A stretch of 64,000 nucleotides of DNA from Streptomyces sp. CB01635 (GTDB taxonomy: Bacteria > Actinomycetota > Actinomycetes > Streptomycetales > Streptomycetaceae): contig NZ_NNBL01000033.1 in the NCBI RefSeq assembly GCF_002803065.1, positions 1-64,000 on the forward strand, given 5' to 3'. The notes beneath the pieces were generated by a model that was not told where the DNA came from, searched no databases, and saw only the letters and a list, made by a program, of their open reading frames with translations. Below, in pieces: positions 7,862 to 16,661 of the stretch. Numbering within the stretch: the stretch's first letter is position 1; each line of letters starts with the position of its first letter. A program made the translations under genes and the position numbers.

Positions 7862-9187
7862 ATGGCACAGTCATCGTTCTACGGTTCTGGCGCGCCCGGG
7901 AGCGCGACAGGACATCGGATGTCCCGTCGGGGTCTCCTGCGGGGCGCGGCGGTGGGCGCCGGTGCGCTCACGCTTCCGGCACTGCTCACGGCGTGCGGGG
8001 ACGGCCCGGGCGGCGACAAGAAGACCGTCACCGTGGGGTCCAACTCATCGGACGCCGTGCCGAAGAAGGCGTTCGCGGCGGCCTTCACGGCGTACGAGAA
8101 GAAGTCCGGCAAGAAGGTCGACGTCAACACCACGGATCACAACGAGTTCCAGACGAACATCACGCGCTATCTCCAGGGCACCCCGGACGATGTCTTCATG
8201 TGGTTCGCCGGCTACCGCATGCAGTACTTCGCCGAGAAGGGCCTCCTGACGGACGTCGACGACGTCTGGAAGGGCTTCAAGGGCTTCTCGCAGGCGCTCA
8301 AGGACCAGTCCACGCACGACGGCAAGCAGTACTTCGTGCCGTACTACTACTATCCGTGGGCCGTGTTCCACCGGAAGAGCCTCTTCGAGAAGAAGGGCTA
8401 CGAACAGCCCAAGAACTGGGACGACTTCATCGCCCTGGCGAAGCAGATGCACAAGGACGGCACCCCGGTCGCGTTCTGCGACAAGGACGGCTGGCCCGCG
8501 ATGGGCACCTTCGACTACATCAACATGCGCCTGAACGGATACGACTTCCACAAGGGCCTCATGGCGGGTACGGAAGCCTGGACCGACACCAAGGTCAAGA
8601 AGGTGTTCGACCTCTGGCGCGAACTCATGCCGTACTACCAGAAGGGCGCGCTCGGCCGGACCTGGGAGGAAGCCGCTCAGGGCCTGCAGAAGCGCCAGAC
8701 CGGCATGGCCGTCTTCGGAATGCCGCACCCGGGCCAGCAGTTCCCGGAGAACGAACGCGCGGACATCGACTTCTTCGCGTTCCCGGAGATCGACCCCCAG
8801 TACGGGCAGGACGCGGTAGAGGCTCCCATCGACGGGTTCCTGATCGCGAAGAAGGCCAAGAACGTCGACGCGGGCAAGGCGCTCCTCAAATACCTCGGTA
8901 CTCCCGGGGCCGAGGACATCTATCTCGCGGGCGACCCGAACAATGTCGCCGTGAACGACGGCGCCGACACCTCCAAGTACACCCCGCTGCAGAAGAAGTC
9001 CGCCGAACTCGTCTCCGGTGCCAAGCAGATATCGCAGTTCATGGACCGTGACACCCGGCCCGACTTCGCGCAGACCGTGATGATCAAGGCGCTCCAGGAC
9101 TTCATCGGAAATCCGAACGACGTCGACGGCCTCGTCAACCGGATCGAGCGGCAGAAGAAGGAAATCTTCTCGTCCGCCGTCAGCTGA
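7862..9187 (+). CDS. Extracellular sugar-binding lipoprotein of an ABC importer
   Basis: A 441-residue family-1 solute-binding protein. The N-terminus has a twin-arginine motif (MSRRGLLR, about 20-27), a hydrophobic stretch and a lipobox LTAC with lipidated C45, so it is probably exported by Tat and anchored to the outer face of the membrane. The body fits MalE/CebE-type sugar binders (FFAFPEIDPQYGQ region). ATG 7862 is chosen over an upstream TTG at 7841 because the ribosome site AGGAGGGGG lies 5 bases before it. It is the first gene of a three-gene importer operon divergent from an alpha-galactosidase, so an alpha-galactoside or galactose is the likely ligand. Confidence 0.92.
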   Translation: MAQSSFYGSGAPGSATGHRMSRRGLLRGAAVGAGALTLPALLTACGDGPGGDKKTVTVGSNSSDAVPKKAFAAAFTAYEKKSGKKVDVNTTDHNEFQTNITRYLQGTPDDVFMWFAGYRMQYFAEKGLLTDVDDVWKGFKGFSQALKDQSTHDGKQYFVPYYYYPWAVFHRKSLFEKKGYEQPKNWDDFIALAKQMHKDGTPVAFCDKDGWPAMGTFDYINMRLNGYDFHKGLMAGTEAWTDTKVKKVFDLWRELMPYYQKGALGRTWEEAAQGLQKRQTGMAVFGMPHPGQQFPENERADIDFFAFPEIDPQYGQDAVEAPIDGFLIAKKAKNVDAGKALLKYLGTPGAEDIYLAGDPNNVAVNDGADTSKYTPLQKKSAELVSGAKQISQFMDRDTRPDFAQTVMIKALQDFIGNPNDVDGLVNRIERQKKEIFSSAVS

Positions 9188-9198
9188 GTAGTGGGGGA

Positions 9199-10122
9199 AT
9201 GCGTTCCGTGGCGCTGAACACCGCGCGGCGCGCAGGGCGGCGGAGGTCGCGGCGGTTCACCCGCCGTGACCTCGTCGTTCTCGTCGTGCTCCTGGGAATA
9301 CCCGTACTGCTCGACATCGTCATCATCTGGGGGCCCACGCTCGCCTCCATCGGCCTGTCCTTCACGTCGTGGGACGGCATCGGCGACATCCACTGGGTCG
9401 GCGGAAAGAACTACCAGAACCTCGTCGACAACTATCCGCCGTTCTGGCCGGCCGTGCGCCACAACCTCCTGTGGCTCGCCTTTCTCGGTCTGATCGCCAC
9501 GCCCTTCGGCCTCTTCCTCGCCGTACTCATCGACCGGGGCGTGCGCTTCAGCCGCTTCTACCAGTCGACTCTCTACATGCCGGTCGTGCTCTCACTCGCC
9601 GTCGTCGGATTCATGGCGCAACTCGTCCTCGGCACCGACCAGGGCGTCGTCAACACCGTTCTCGACAACCACGAGAACCCGATCGACTGGCTGGGCGACT
9701 CGGACATCAACATCTGGATGATGATGCTGGCCGCGAGCTGGCGGCACACCGGATACGTGATGATCCTCTATCTCGCCGGCCTCAAATCCGTCGACCCGAC
9801 ACTGAAAGAAGCCGCAGCGATCGACGGCGCGAACGCCCGTCAGACCTTTTTCCGCGTCGTCTTCCCGACCCTGCGCCCTGTCAATGTCATCGTCGGCGTC
9901 ATCACCGTCATCGAGTCGCTGCGCGCCTTCGACATCGTCTACGCCGTGAACAAGGGCCGCAACGGCCTGGAACTGCTGTCCGTCCTCATCACGGACAACG
10001 TCATCGGCGAGGCCAGCCGCATCGGCTTCGGCTCGGCCATCGCGGTCGTCCTCCTCACGGTCTCCCTGGGATTCATCGTGACGTTCCTGGTCCAAGAGCT
10101 GCGAGGTGCGCGCGACCGATGA
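9199..10122 (+). CDS. Sugar ABC transporter permease (MalF type)
   Basis: A 307-residue inner-membrane permease with six hydrophobic helices and the EAA loop EAAAIDGANARQTFFRVVFPTL that docks the ATPase. It follows the binding protein by 11 bases with GGGGGAA before the ATG, and its stop overlaps the next start (ATGA at 10119-10122), showing translational coupling. An Arg-rich N-terminus precedes the first helix. Confidence 0.93.
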   Translation: MRSVALNTARRAGRRRSRRFTRRDLVVLVVLLGIPVLLDIVIIWGPTLASIGLSFTSWDGIGDIHWVGGKNYQNLVDNYPPFWPAVRHNLLWLAFLGLIATPFGLFLAVLIDRGVRFSRFYQSTLYMPVVLSLAVVGFMAQLVLGTDQGVVNTVLDNHENPIDWLGDSDINIWMMMLAASWRHTGYVMILYLAGLKSVDPTLKEAAAIDGANARQTFFRVVFPTLRPVNVIVGVITVIESLRAFDIVYAVNKGRNGLELLSVLITDNVIGEASRIGFGSAIAVVLLTVSLGFIVTFLVQELRGARDR

Positions 10123-11051
10123 CCGCCGACATCCGTACGACCTCCCCCGCCGCCCGGGGCCGCTCCCTGGCCGGCGGCGACCGGCGCGGTGAACACCCGC
10201 GCCGGCGCGGCCGGTTCGGGGTGCACATCTTCCTCATGGCCGTCTCGCTGGCGTTCCTCGCACCCCTCCTGCTCGCGGTCTACGCCTCGTTGCGGCCCTA
10301 CGAGGAGACGGCGCAGCACGGCTACTTCTCGCTGCCCGAGCACCTGTCCTTCGACTATTACCGTGAGGCCTTCAGCGACTCGGGGATGGGCGAGTACTTC
10401 AAGAACACCCTGATCATCGCCGTCCCGGCCGTCCTGATCACACTTTTTCTCGCCTCCTTCGTCGCCTTCGCGGTGTCGCGTATCAAGGTGCGCGGCGGAA
10501 TTGTGCTCCTGATGTTCTTCACGGCGGGAAACCTGCTGCCACCCCAGGTTCTCGTCACCCCGCTGTATGTTCTCTTCCTGAAGATTCCGCTGCCGTGGTG
10601 GATGTCGGACTCGCTGACGATGTACGACTCGTACTGGGCCGTGATCATCGTCAACATCGGATTCCAGCTGGGATTCTGCGTCTTCGTCCTGGCGAACTTC
10701 ATGCGGACGCTTCCCCAGGAAATCCTCGAGGCGGCGATCGTCGACGGCGCGGGACTGTGGACGCAGTTCTGGCGCATCACGCTGCCACTGTGCCGCCCGG
10801 CTCTCGCGGCGCTCGGCACGCTCGAATTCACCTGGGTGTACAACGACTTCCTCTGGGCCCTGATCTTCATCTCGAACCCCGACAAACTCCCGATCACGTC
10901 GTCCCTCAACAACCTCCGCGGCCAATTCTTCACGGACTACAACCTGCTGGCCGCCGGTTCGGTCCTCGTGGCGCTCCCCACGATCCTGGTGTTCCTGCTC
11001 CTGCAGAGGCACTTCATCGCGGGGCTCACGTTGGGGTCGAGCAAGGGGTAG
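10119..11051 (+). CDS. Sugar ABC transporter permease (MalG type)
   Basis: A 310-residue MalG-like permease partner with the EAA loop EAAIVDGAGLWTQFWRITLPL and a conserved C-terminal QRHFIAGLTLGSSKG. It overlaps the upstream permease by 4 bases. No ATPase gene follows, as in most Streptomyces sugar importers, where the shared ATPase MsiK energises several systems. That link is inferred from the family, not seen here. The next gene is on the other strand. Confidence 0.93.
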   Translation: MTADIRTTSPAARGRSLAGGDRRGEHPRRRGRFGVHIFLMAVSLAFLAPLLLAVYASLRPYEETAQHGYFSLPEHLSFDYYREAFSDSGMGEYFKNTLIIAVPAVLITLFLASFVAFAVSRIKVRGGIVLLMFFTAGNLLPPQVLVTPLYVLFLKIPLPWWMSDSLTMYDSYWAVIIVNIGFQLGFCVFVLANFMRTLPQEILEAAIVDGAGLWTQFWRITLPLCRPALAALGTLEFTWVYNDFLWALIFISNPDKLPITSSLNNLRGQFFTDYNLLAAGSVLVALPTILVFLLLQRHFIAGLTLGSSKG

Positions 11052-11065
11052 CCGGGCGGGCCGCC

Positions 11066-11443
11066 CTAGTCCTGCCGTACCGCCGCCTCGACGGTCGGGG
11101 CCGGGGCGAAGAGCGGCAGCAGGCCCGTCACCTCCAGCAGGCGTAGCGTCCGCGGCTGGTTGCAGACCACCCTCAGGCGGCCGCCGCGGGACTCCACGCG
11201 GCGGCGGGTGCGCAGGAGGAGGGTGAGGCCCGAGCAGTCGAAGAACGTCGTGCGGGTCAGATCGATCACCACGGTGGCGGCCGGGCCCGCCGCCACCGTC
11301 TCGAGCAGGGCGACGGAGTCCTGGAGCGTCACGATGTCGACCTCGCCGCGCAGCGCGACGACGACACAGTCACCGGTCTCGTAGACCACGGGGGGCGCCG
11401 GGGGCGCGTCCGTGGCGCCGCGACGCTGTTCACCCTGTCGCAT
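11066..11443 (-). CDS. STAS-domain anti-sigma factor antagonist
   Basis: A 125-residue single STAS-domain protein of the SpoIIAA/RsbV/BldG type. The strand-helix pattern CVVVALRGEVDIVTLQDSV...VVIDLTRTTFFDCSGLTLLL is clear, with the phosphorylatable serine S71 in DCSGL. Such proteins bind RsbW-type kinases and free sigma factors when unphosphorylated. An RsbW-like ATPase is encoded at 47475-47993, too distant to pair by position. Start 11443 is used because GGGGGGA lies just upstream; an in-frame ATG at 11467 has no ribosome site. Confidence 0.88.
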   Translation of the reverse strand: MRQGEQRRGATDAPPAPPVVYETGDCVVVALRGEVDIVTLQDSVALLETVAAGPAATVVIDLTRTTFFDCSGLTLLLRTRRRVESRGGRLRVVCNQPRTLRLLEVTGLLPLFAPAPTVEAAVRQD

Positions 11444-11504
11444 GGATCCCCCCGGCCGCGCGGACACATGTCAAGGGGGGAGCGCTCCCGTACACCTTCC
11501 GGAG

Positions 11505-11735
11505 TCAGCTCTGGGAGTGCGGCCGGCGGGCGGCCTGGCGCAGGGCCTTCGCCACGTCGTGCCGGTTCAGGCCCTGTTCCTGCGCGTACGCGGTGACCGC
11601 GGCCTCGACCTTGGCCGCCGCCTCGAACCAGGCATCCCGCTGCGCCTGACGCTCCGCGTCATCGAGGTGCTCCAGGGTGCGGCCCTTGTCATCGGCGTCG
11701 TGCTGCAAGCGAATCAACTCTTCGGGAAGGTCCAC
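11505..11735 (-). CDS. Small conserved actinobacterial protein of unknown function
   Basis: A 76-residue acidic, probably all-helical protein beginning VDLPEELIRLQHDADD and ending with a basic tail. The pattern (LPEELIRLQ..., WFEAAAKVEAAVTAYAQEQGLNRHDVAKALRQAAR) is familiar from many Streptomyces genomes as a small conserved protein with no assigned role. GTG 11735 is the best start because the conserved sequence begins there; the longer open frame upstream has atypical composition. Confidence 0.7.
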   Translation of the reverse strand: MDLPEELIRLQHDADDKGRTLEHLDDAERQAQRDAWFEAAAKVEAAVTAYAQEQGLNRHDVAKALRQAARRPHSQS

Positions 11736-11883
11736 GGAGCGGATCCTAAGCGGCCCCCGCGGCTGGTTCGCGGACCTCGGTGACGTGCGCGAGGCGTACG
11801 CGAGGCGCGCCCCCATCAGGTGCTGGTTTCCGCCGCACGCTGTTGCGGGCAAGCCTCAGGGGGCCGACAGAGGAGGGGGAACC

Positions 11884-12924
11884 GTGATCGTCTGGATCAA
11901 CGGTGCTTTCGGTGCGGGGAAGACCACCACCGCACGGGAACTGATCGAGCTGATCCCGAACAGCACGCTCTTCGACCCCGACGCGATCGGCGGGGAACTC
12001 GCCCAGCTGCTGCCCGCCAAGCAGCTGGCCGAGGTGACCGACATCCAGGACCTGCGCATCTGGCGGCGGCTCGTCGTCGACACCGCCGCCGCGCTGCTCG
12101 CCGAGGTGGGCGGTGTCCTCGTCGTCCCGGCGACGCTGCTCAGGCAGGAGTACCGCGACGAGATCTTCGGCGGTCTCGCCGCCCGCAGGATCCCCGTACG
12201 CCATGTGCTCCTCGCCCCAGCCGAAACGATCCTGCGCGAGCGAATAGCCCGGCGCGAGATACCGCCCGAGACACGCGACGGCGAGCTGCGCGTCCGCCAA
12301 TGGTCCTACGACCACATCGAGGCGTACCGCACGGCGCTGGCCACCTGGCTCACCGCCGACGCCCACCCCGTCGACACCAGCGCGCTCAGCGCGTACGGAG
12401 CGGCCGAACGCATCGCCGAGGCCGTGCGCACCGGCGCCGTCGAGCCGTGCGACATCGTCCAGACGCCCGAGCCCACCGGTGAGACCGTCGCCGCGGGCGT
12501 ACTCCTCTTCGACGAGGAGGACCGTGTGCTCCTCGTCGACCCCACGTACAAGGCCGGCTGGGAGTTCCCCGGCGGTGTCGTGGAACCCGGAGAGGCCCCC
12601 GCCAGGGCCGGTGTACGGGAGGTCGCCGAGGAGACCGGGATCCAGCTCCCCGTGCTGCCCGGCCTGCTCGTCGTGGACTGGGAGGCGCCCGCACCTCCCG
12701 CGTACGGCGGCCTGCGGCTGCTCTTCGACGGCGGGCGCCTCGACGGCGCCGAGGCCCACCGCATGATCCTTCCGGGACCGGAGCTGCGCGGCTGGCGGTT
12801 CGTCACCGAACAGGAGGCTGCCGGACTCATGCCTCCCGTCCGGTACGAGCGCCTGCGCTGGGCGCTGCGGGCCCGCGAGCGCGGCGCCGCCCTCTACCTG
12901 GAGGCGGGAGTGCCGGTGGGCTGA
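11884..12924 (+). CDS. P-loop kinase (zeta-toxin/AAA-like) fused to a NUDIX hydrolase
   Basis: A 346-residue two-domain protein. Residues 1-190 are a P-loop phosphotransferase: Walker A GAFGAGKTT (7-15) and an Asp-rich DPDAIG lid, resembling zeta-toxin/gluconate-kinase-like ATPases. Residues 200-340 are a NUDIX domain with a complete box (G230-x5-E-x7-REVAEETGI, about 230-252). Phosphorylation of a small molecule and hydrolysis of a nucleoside-diphosphate derivative by one polypeptide suggests salvage or house-cleaning, but no substrate is evident. GTG 11884 follows GAGGAGGGGG. There is no antitoxin partner. It converges with the metallo-hydrolase at 12941. Confidence 0.82.
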   Translation: MIVWINGAFGAGKTTTARELIELIPNSTLFDPDAIGGELAQLLPAKQLAEVTDIQDLRIWRRLVVDTAAALLAEVGGVLVVPATLLRQEYRDEIFGGLAARRIPVRHVLLAPAETILRERIARREIPPETRDGELRVRQWSYDHIEAYRTALATWLTADAHPVDTSALSAYGAAERIAEAVRTGAVEPCDIVQTPEPTGETVAAGVLLFDEEDRVLLVDPTYKAGWEFPGGVVEPGEAPARAGVREVAEETGIQLPVLPGLLVVDWEAPAPPAYGGLRLLFDGGRLDGAEAHRMILPGPELRGWRFVTEQEAAGLMPPVRYERLRWALRARERGAALYLEAGVPVG

Positions 12925-12940
12925 CGCCGTACGGGGATGC

Positions 12941-13678
12941 CTACGCGGCGTCGAGGCGCGTGACCGCCGCACGCAGGACCGCCGCCGACCCGCCCGTCAC
13001 CGGGTCGCCGTGACCGAAGCACGCCACGGCGGAGTCGAGCGAGGCCAGGGTGCGGAAGGACTCGACGGACCGCGCGCGGTCGAGGTTGAGCACGCCCAAT
13101 ATGACCTGCCCGTCCAGCGGGGACGCGGCCACGGCGTCACCGGTGAACAGCACGCCGTGGTGCGGCAGATGGAGCGCGATACTGCCGTCCGTGTGCCCGG
13201 GTACCGCGACGACGCGGGCGCCACCGCCGAAGTCGAGCACGTCACCGTCCGCCAACTCCCGTACCTCACGCGGTAGTACAGGATTCGTCGGCGGTGTCGG
13301 CAGCAGCTTCTGCGCCTGTGCGTACAGCGGTCGCTCCCACTCCTCGAACTCCGGGTCGGGGCCGGGCCGTTCGCCGCGTACGAACGGCGCGTCGAGCGGG
13401 TGCGCCCACACGTCCGCCCCGCTGAGCGCCGCGAACTCGCCCGCGCCGCCCGCGTGATCCTCGTGGAAATGGGTCAGGACGATCCGGCGCACGTCGCGCG
13501 GACGGTGGCCGAGCGCGCGTACGGCGCCGGCGATCGGCGCCCCGGCGCCGGCGGCCCCCGCGTCCACCAGCGTCAACTCGCCCCCGTCGTCCCACAGATA
13601 GGCCTGCCCCACCGGGAAGCGCAACAGGTGCAGCCGCGGGACGACCTCGATCACATCGGTGATGCCGTAGACATCCAT
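12941..13678 (-). CDS. Metallo-beta-lactamase-fold hydrolase
   Basis: A 245-residue MBL-fold enzyme. The dinuclear metal motif is complete: THFHEDH (H70, H72, D74, H75), VPGHTDGS (His), TGDAV (Asp) and FGHGDP (His). It resembles glyoxalase-II-like or lactonase-like cytoplasmic hydrolases, and no signal peptide is present. The substrate cannot be deduced. It starts at ATG 13678. Confidence 0.88.
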   Translation of the reverse strand: MDVYGITDVIEVVPRLHLLRFPVGQAYLWDDGGELTLVDAGAAGAGAPIAGAVRALGHRPRDVRRIVLTHFHEDHAGGAGEFAALSGADVWAHPLDAPFVRGERPGPDPEFEEWERPLYAQAQKLLPTPPTNPVLPREVRELADGDVLDFGGGARVVAVPGHTDGSIALHLPHHGVLFTGDAVAASPLDGQVILGVLNLDRARSVESFRTLASLDSAVACFGHGDPVTGGSAAVLRAAVTRLDAA

Positions 13679-13721
13679 ACGCCGACCGTAGGGACGCGCA
13701 GCTGTCCGGGGGACATGGCTA

Positions 13722-13752
13722 CGCCCCGGGCAGAAGAGTTCTGCCCGGGGCG
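13722..13752 (-). terminator. Terminator hairpin after the M20 peptidase
   Basis: A 14-bp perfect stem, CGCCCCGGGCAGAA (13722-13735) with TTCTGCCCGGGGCG (13739-13752), and a 3-base loop. It lies 23 bases past the peptidase stop, upstream of the MBL-fold gene on the same strand. Confidence 0.8.
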
Positions 13753-13774
13753 AAGACGACGGCTGTGACGAGAG

Positions 13775-15133
13775 TCAGATCGCGGCGTACTTCTGGAGGA
13801 ACAGCGCCTCGGCGACCGAGAGCCGCTCCAGCTCCTGCGGCGACACGCTCTCGTTCACCGCGTGGATCTGCGCCTCGGGCTCGCTCAGGCCGATCAGCAG
13901 GATCTCCGCCTCCGGGTACAGCGACGCGAGCGTGTTGCACAGCGGGATCGAGCCGCCCTGGCCCGCGTACTGCATCTCCTGGCCTTCGTACGCGACGCTC
14001 ATCGCCTCCGTCATCGCCGCGTACGCCGGGCTGCCGGTGTTCGCGCGGAACGCCTGGCCCTGCCCGATCTGCTCGACCTGGACGCGGGCGCCCCACGGGG
14101 TGTGCGACTCGATGTGCGCGACGAGGAGCTTCGTCGCCTCCACGGCGTCCGTGCCCGGCGGCACCCGCAGGCTGATCAGGGCGCGCGCCCCGGCCTGCAC
14201 GGACGGCGTCGCGCCGACGACCGGCGGGCAGTCGATACCGAGGACGGTGACGGCGGGGCGGGCCCAGATGCGGTCGGCGACCGTGCCCGAACCGATCAGC
14301 TCGACACCGTCGATGACCTTGGCGTCCTTGCGGAACTGGCCCTCGTCGTACTGGAGGCCGTCCCACGCGGCGTCGCCCGCGAGACCGTCGACCGTCGTCG
14401 AGCCGTCCTCCGCGCGCAGCGAGTCGAGGACACGCACCAGCGCCGCGAGGGCGTCCGGGGCCGCGCCGCCGAACTGGCCCGAGTGCAGGTTGCCCCCGAG
14501 GGTGTCGACCTGGACGCGGACGAGCGTCATGCCGCGCAGCGTCGACGTGGCCGTCGGCAGCCCGACCCGGAAGTTTCCGGCGTCACCGATGACGATCGTG
14601 TCCGCCTGCAGCAGCTCCGGGTGCTGCTCGGCGTACCGCTCGAGACCGCCCGTGCCCTGCTCCTCGGAACCCTCGGCGATCACCTTGACGTTCACCGGGA
14701 CACCGCCGTTGGCCTTGAGCGCGCGCACGGCGAGCAGGTGCATCAGGACGCCGCCCTTGCAGTCCGCGGCGCCGCGCCCGTACCAGCGGCCGTCCTCGCG
14801 CTCCGTCAGCTCGAACGGCGGCGTGACCCACGCCGACTCGTCCAGCGGAGGCTGCACGTCGTAGTGCGCGTACAGGAGAACGGTCGGCGCGCCCTCGGGG
14901 CCCGGCAGGAAGCCGTACACCGACTGCGTCCCGTCCGGGGTGTCGAGCAGCGCGACGTCCTGGAAGCCCTCGGCGCGCAGTGCGTCCGCCACCCAGTTCG
15001 CGGCGCCCTCGCTCTCGCTCTTCGGGAACTGGTCGAAGTCCGCCACCGACTTGAACGCCACCAGTTCGGCGAGCTCGGTCCGGGCCCCGGGCATGAGCGA
15101 GGCGACGGTCTCGGCGATCGGATTCGGTGACAT
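13775..15133 (-). CDS. M20 family dipeptidase / metallopeptidase
   Basis: A 452-residue M20/M28-type zinc peptidase of the carnosinase/CNDP group. The metal and catalytic set is complete: YAHYDVQPP (His), AADCKGG (bridging Asp), EGSEEQGTG (catalytic Glu pair), IGDAG (Asp) and a C-terminal HAVNES (His). A lid/dimerisation domain occupies the middle. It probably cleaves dipeptides or N-acylated amino acids in the cytoplasm. Start 15133 has GAGGAG about 8 bases upstream; the frame runs further upstream without coding character. Confidence 0.92.
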   Translation of the reverse strand: MSPNPIAETVASLMPGARTELAELVAFKSVADFDQFPKSESEGAANWVADALRAEGFQDVALLDTPDGTQSVYGFLPGPEGAPTVLLYAHYDVQPPLDESAWVTPPFELTEREDGRWYGRGAADCKGGVLMHLLAVRALKANGGVPVNVKVIAEGSEEQGTGGLERYAEQHPELLQADTIVIGDAGNFRVGLPTATSTLRGMTLVRVQVDTLGGNLHSGQFGGAAPDALAALVRVLDSLRAEDGSTTVDGLAGDAAWDGLQYDEGQFRKDAKVIDGVELIGSGTVADRIWARPAVTVLGIDCPPVVGATPSVQAGARALISLRVPPGTDAVEATKLLVAHIESHTPWGARVQVEQIGQGQAFRANTGSPAYAAMTEAMSVAYEGQEMQYAGQGGSIPLCNTLASLYPEAEILLIGLSEPEAQIHAVNESVSPQELERLSVAEALFLQKYAAI

Positions 15134-15344
15134 GGGAACGCTCCTCGTAGGTGCGACGTTGCACGTGTGTGTACGTATGCGGCTTTCGCACGCGTCCGTG
15201 CGGGTCCGCCGTCGGCTGGTGTGCGTGAGCGTTTCGTGCACAGGGCATGCGGTGCCGATCCTGCCACAAGGGGTTGGCAGGACACCGCCGTAGGATGCCT
15301 GGGAAAGGTGCGGCAGGCGGCTGGATCGGGAGCAGTAGACCATC

Positions 15345-16661
15345 GTGAGCAGCGAGAACTCGGCGGACGGCAACGGAACGGGCGAGCACGCGGCGGACGC
15401 CGGTGACGGCGGGCAGGTGTGGGACGTCGTCGTGGTGGGCGCCGGTCCCGCCGGCGCCTCGGCCGCCTACGCGGCAGCGGTCGCCGGACGCAGCGTCCTC
15501 CTTCTGGAGAAAGCGGAACTGCCCCGGTACAAGACGTGCGGCGGCGGCATCATCGGTCCTTCCAGGGACGCGCTGCCGCCGGGATTCGAGCTGCCGTTCC
15601 GGGACCGGATCGACGCGGTGACGTTCTCCCTCGACGGGAAGTTCACCCGCACCCGGCGCTCTCGCCACATGCTCTTCGGCCTGGTGAACCGCGCCGACTT
15701 CGACCATCAGCTCGTCGAGCACGCCGAGAAGGCGGGCGCCGAGCTGCGCACCGGGACGACGGTCTCGCGGGTAGAGCAGCACGGCGCTGCCGTGCCCGAC
15801 CGGCGCACGGTCGCCGTGATCCTCCAGGACGGCGAGACCATCCTGGCGCGCGCCGTCGTCGGGGCGGACGGCAGTGCCAGCCGCATAGGGGCTCATGTCG
15901 GGGTGAAGCTCGACCAGGTCGACCTGGGTCTGGAGGCGGAGATCCCCGTTCCCGAGACGGTCGCCGAGGACTGGAAGGGCCGCGTCCTCATCGACTGGGG
16001 CCCGATGCCCGGGAGTTACGGCTGGGTCTTCCCCAAGGGGGACACCCTGACCGTCGGCGTGATCTCGGCACGGGGCGAGGGCGCCGCCACGAAGCGGTAC
16101 CTGGAGGACTTCATTGCCCGGCTCGGCCTCGCCGGCTTCGAACCGTCGGTCTCCTCCGGCCATCTGACGCGCTGCCGTGCCGACGACTCACCGCTGTCGC
16201 GCGGTCGCGTACTCGTGTGTGGTGACGCGGCGGGTCTCCTCGAACCGTGGACCCGTGAGGGCATCTCGTTCGCGCTGCGGTCGGGTCGTCTCGCGGGGGA
16301 GTGGGCCGTCCGCGTCTCGGAGGCGCACGACGCGGTGGACGCGCGCCGGCAGGCTCTGAACTACGCGTTCGCCGTCAAGGCGGGGCTCGGTGTCGAGATG
16401 AGCGTCGGCAGGCGGATGCTGACCGTCTTCGAGCGCAGGCCCGGCGTGCTGCACGCGGCGATCACCGGGTTCCGGCCCGCGTGGAAGGCGTTCGCCCGCA
16501 TCACCCGCGGATCGACGACGCTGGGCGAGATCGTCAGGACGTATCCGATGGCGGGTCGCGTCCTGAGCCGTCTGGACCGGCCGGCATCCGCGGCCGCGTC
16601 CTCGGCTGATCCGTCGGCCGTGCCGACGGTCGACGATCCGGAGGCTACTTCTCGATCGTGA
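15345..16661 (+). CDS. Geranylgeranyl-reductase family FAD-dependent oxidoreductase
   Basis: A 438-residue flavoprotein. After an acidic leader the Rossmann motif VVGAGPAGASA (31-40) starts the FAD domain. CGGGIIGP, GADGSASRIG and VCGDAAGLLEPWTREGI are the geranylgeranyl-reductase/ChlP-family signatures. These enzymes reduce isoprenoid double bonds (menaquinone tail, archaeal-type lipids, carotenoid precursors). No isoprenoid gene is adjacent, so the substrate is open; menaquinone saturation is reasonable in Streptomyces. GTG 15345 follows GGGAGCAG. Its last 17 bases overlap the convergent DDN-type gene. Confidence 0.88.
   Translation: MSSENSADGNGTGEHAADAGDGGQVWDVVVVGAGPAGASAAYAAAVAGRSVLLLEKAELPRYKTCGGGIIGPSRDALPPGFELPFRDRIDAVTFSLDGKFTRTRRSRHMLFGLVNRADFDHQLVEHAEKAGAELRTGTTVSRVEQHGAAVPDRRTVAVILQDGETILARAVVGADGSASRIGAHVGVKLDQVDLGLEAEIPVPETVAEDWKGRVLIDWGPMPGSYGWVFPKGDTLTVGVISARGEGAATKRYLEDFIARLGLAGFEPSVSSGHLTRCRADDSPLSRGRVLVCGDAAGLLEPWTREGISFALRSGRLAGEWAVRVSEAHDAVDARRQALNYAFAVKAGLGVEMSVGRRMLTVFERRPGVLHAAITGFRPAWKAFARITRGSTTLGEIVRTYPMAGRVLSRLDRPASAAASSADPSAVPTVDDPEATSRS

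Noticed and set aside
11884-12924. Zeta-type toxin of a toxin-antitoxin system
   Set aside because: The P-loop domain resembles zeta/PezT, but there is no small antitoxin gene upstream, and the NUDIX fusion points to metabolism.
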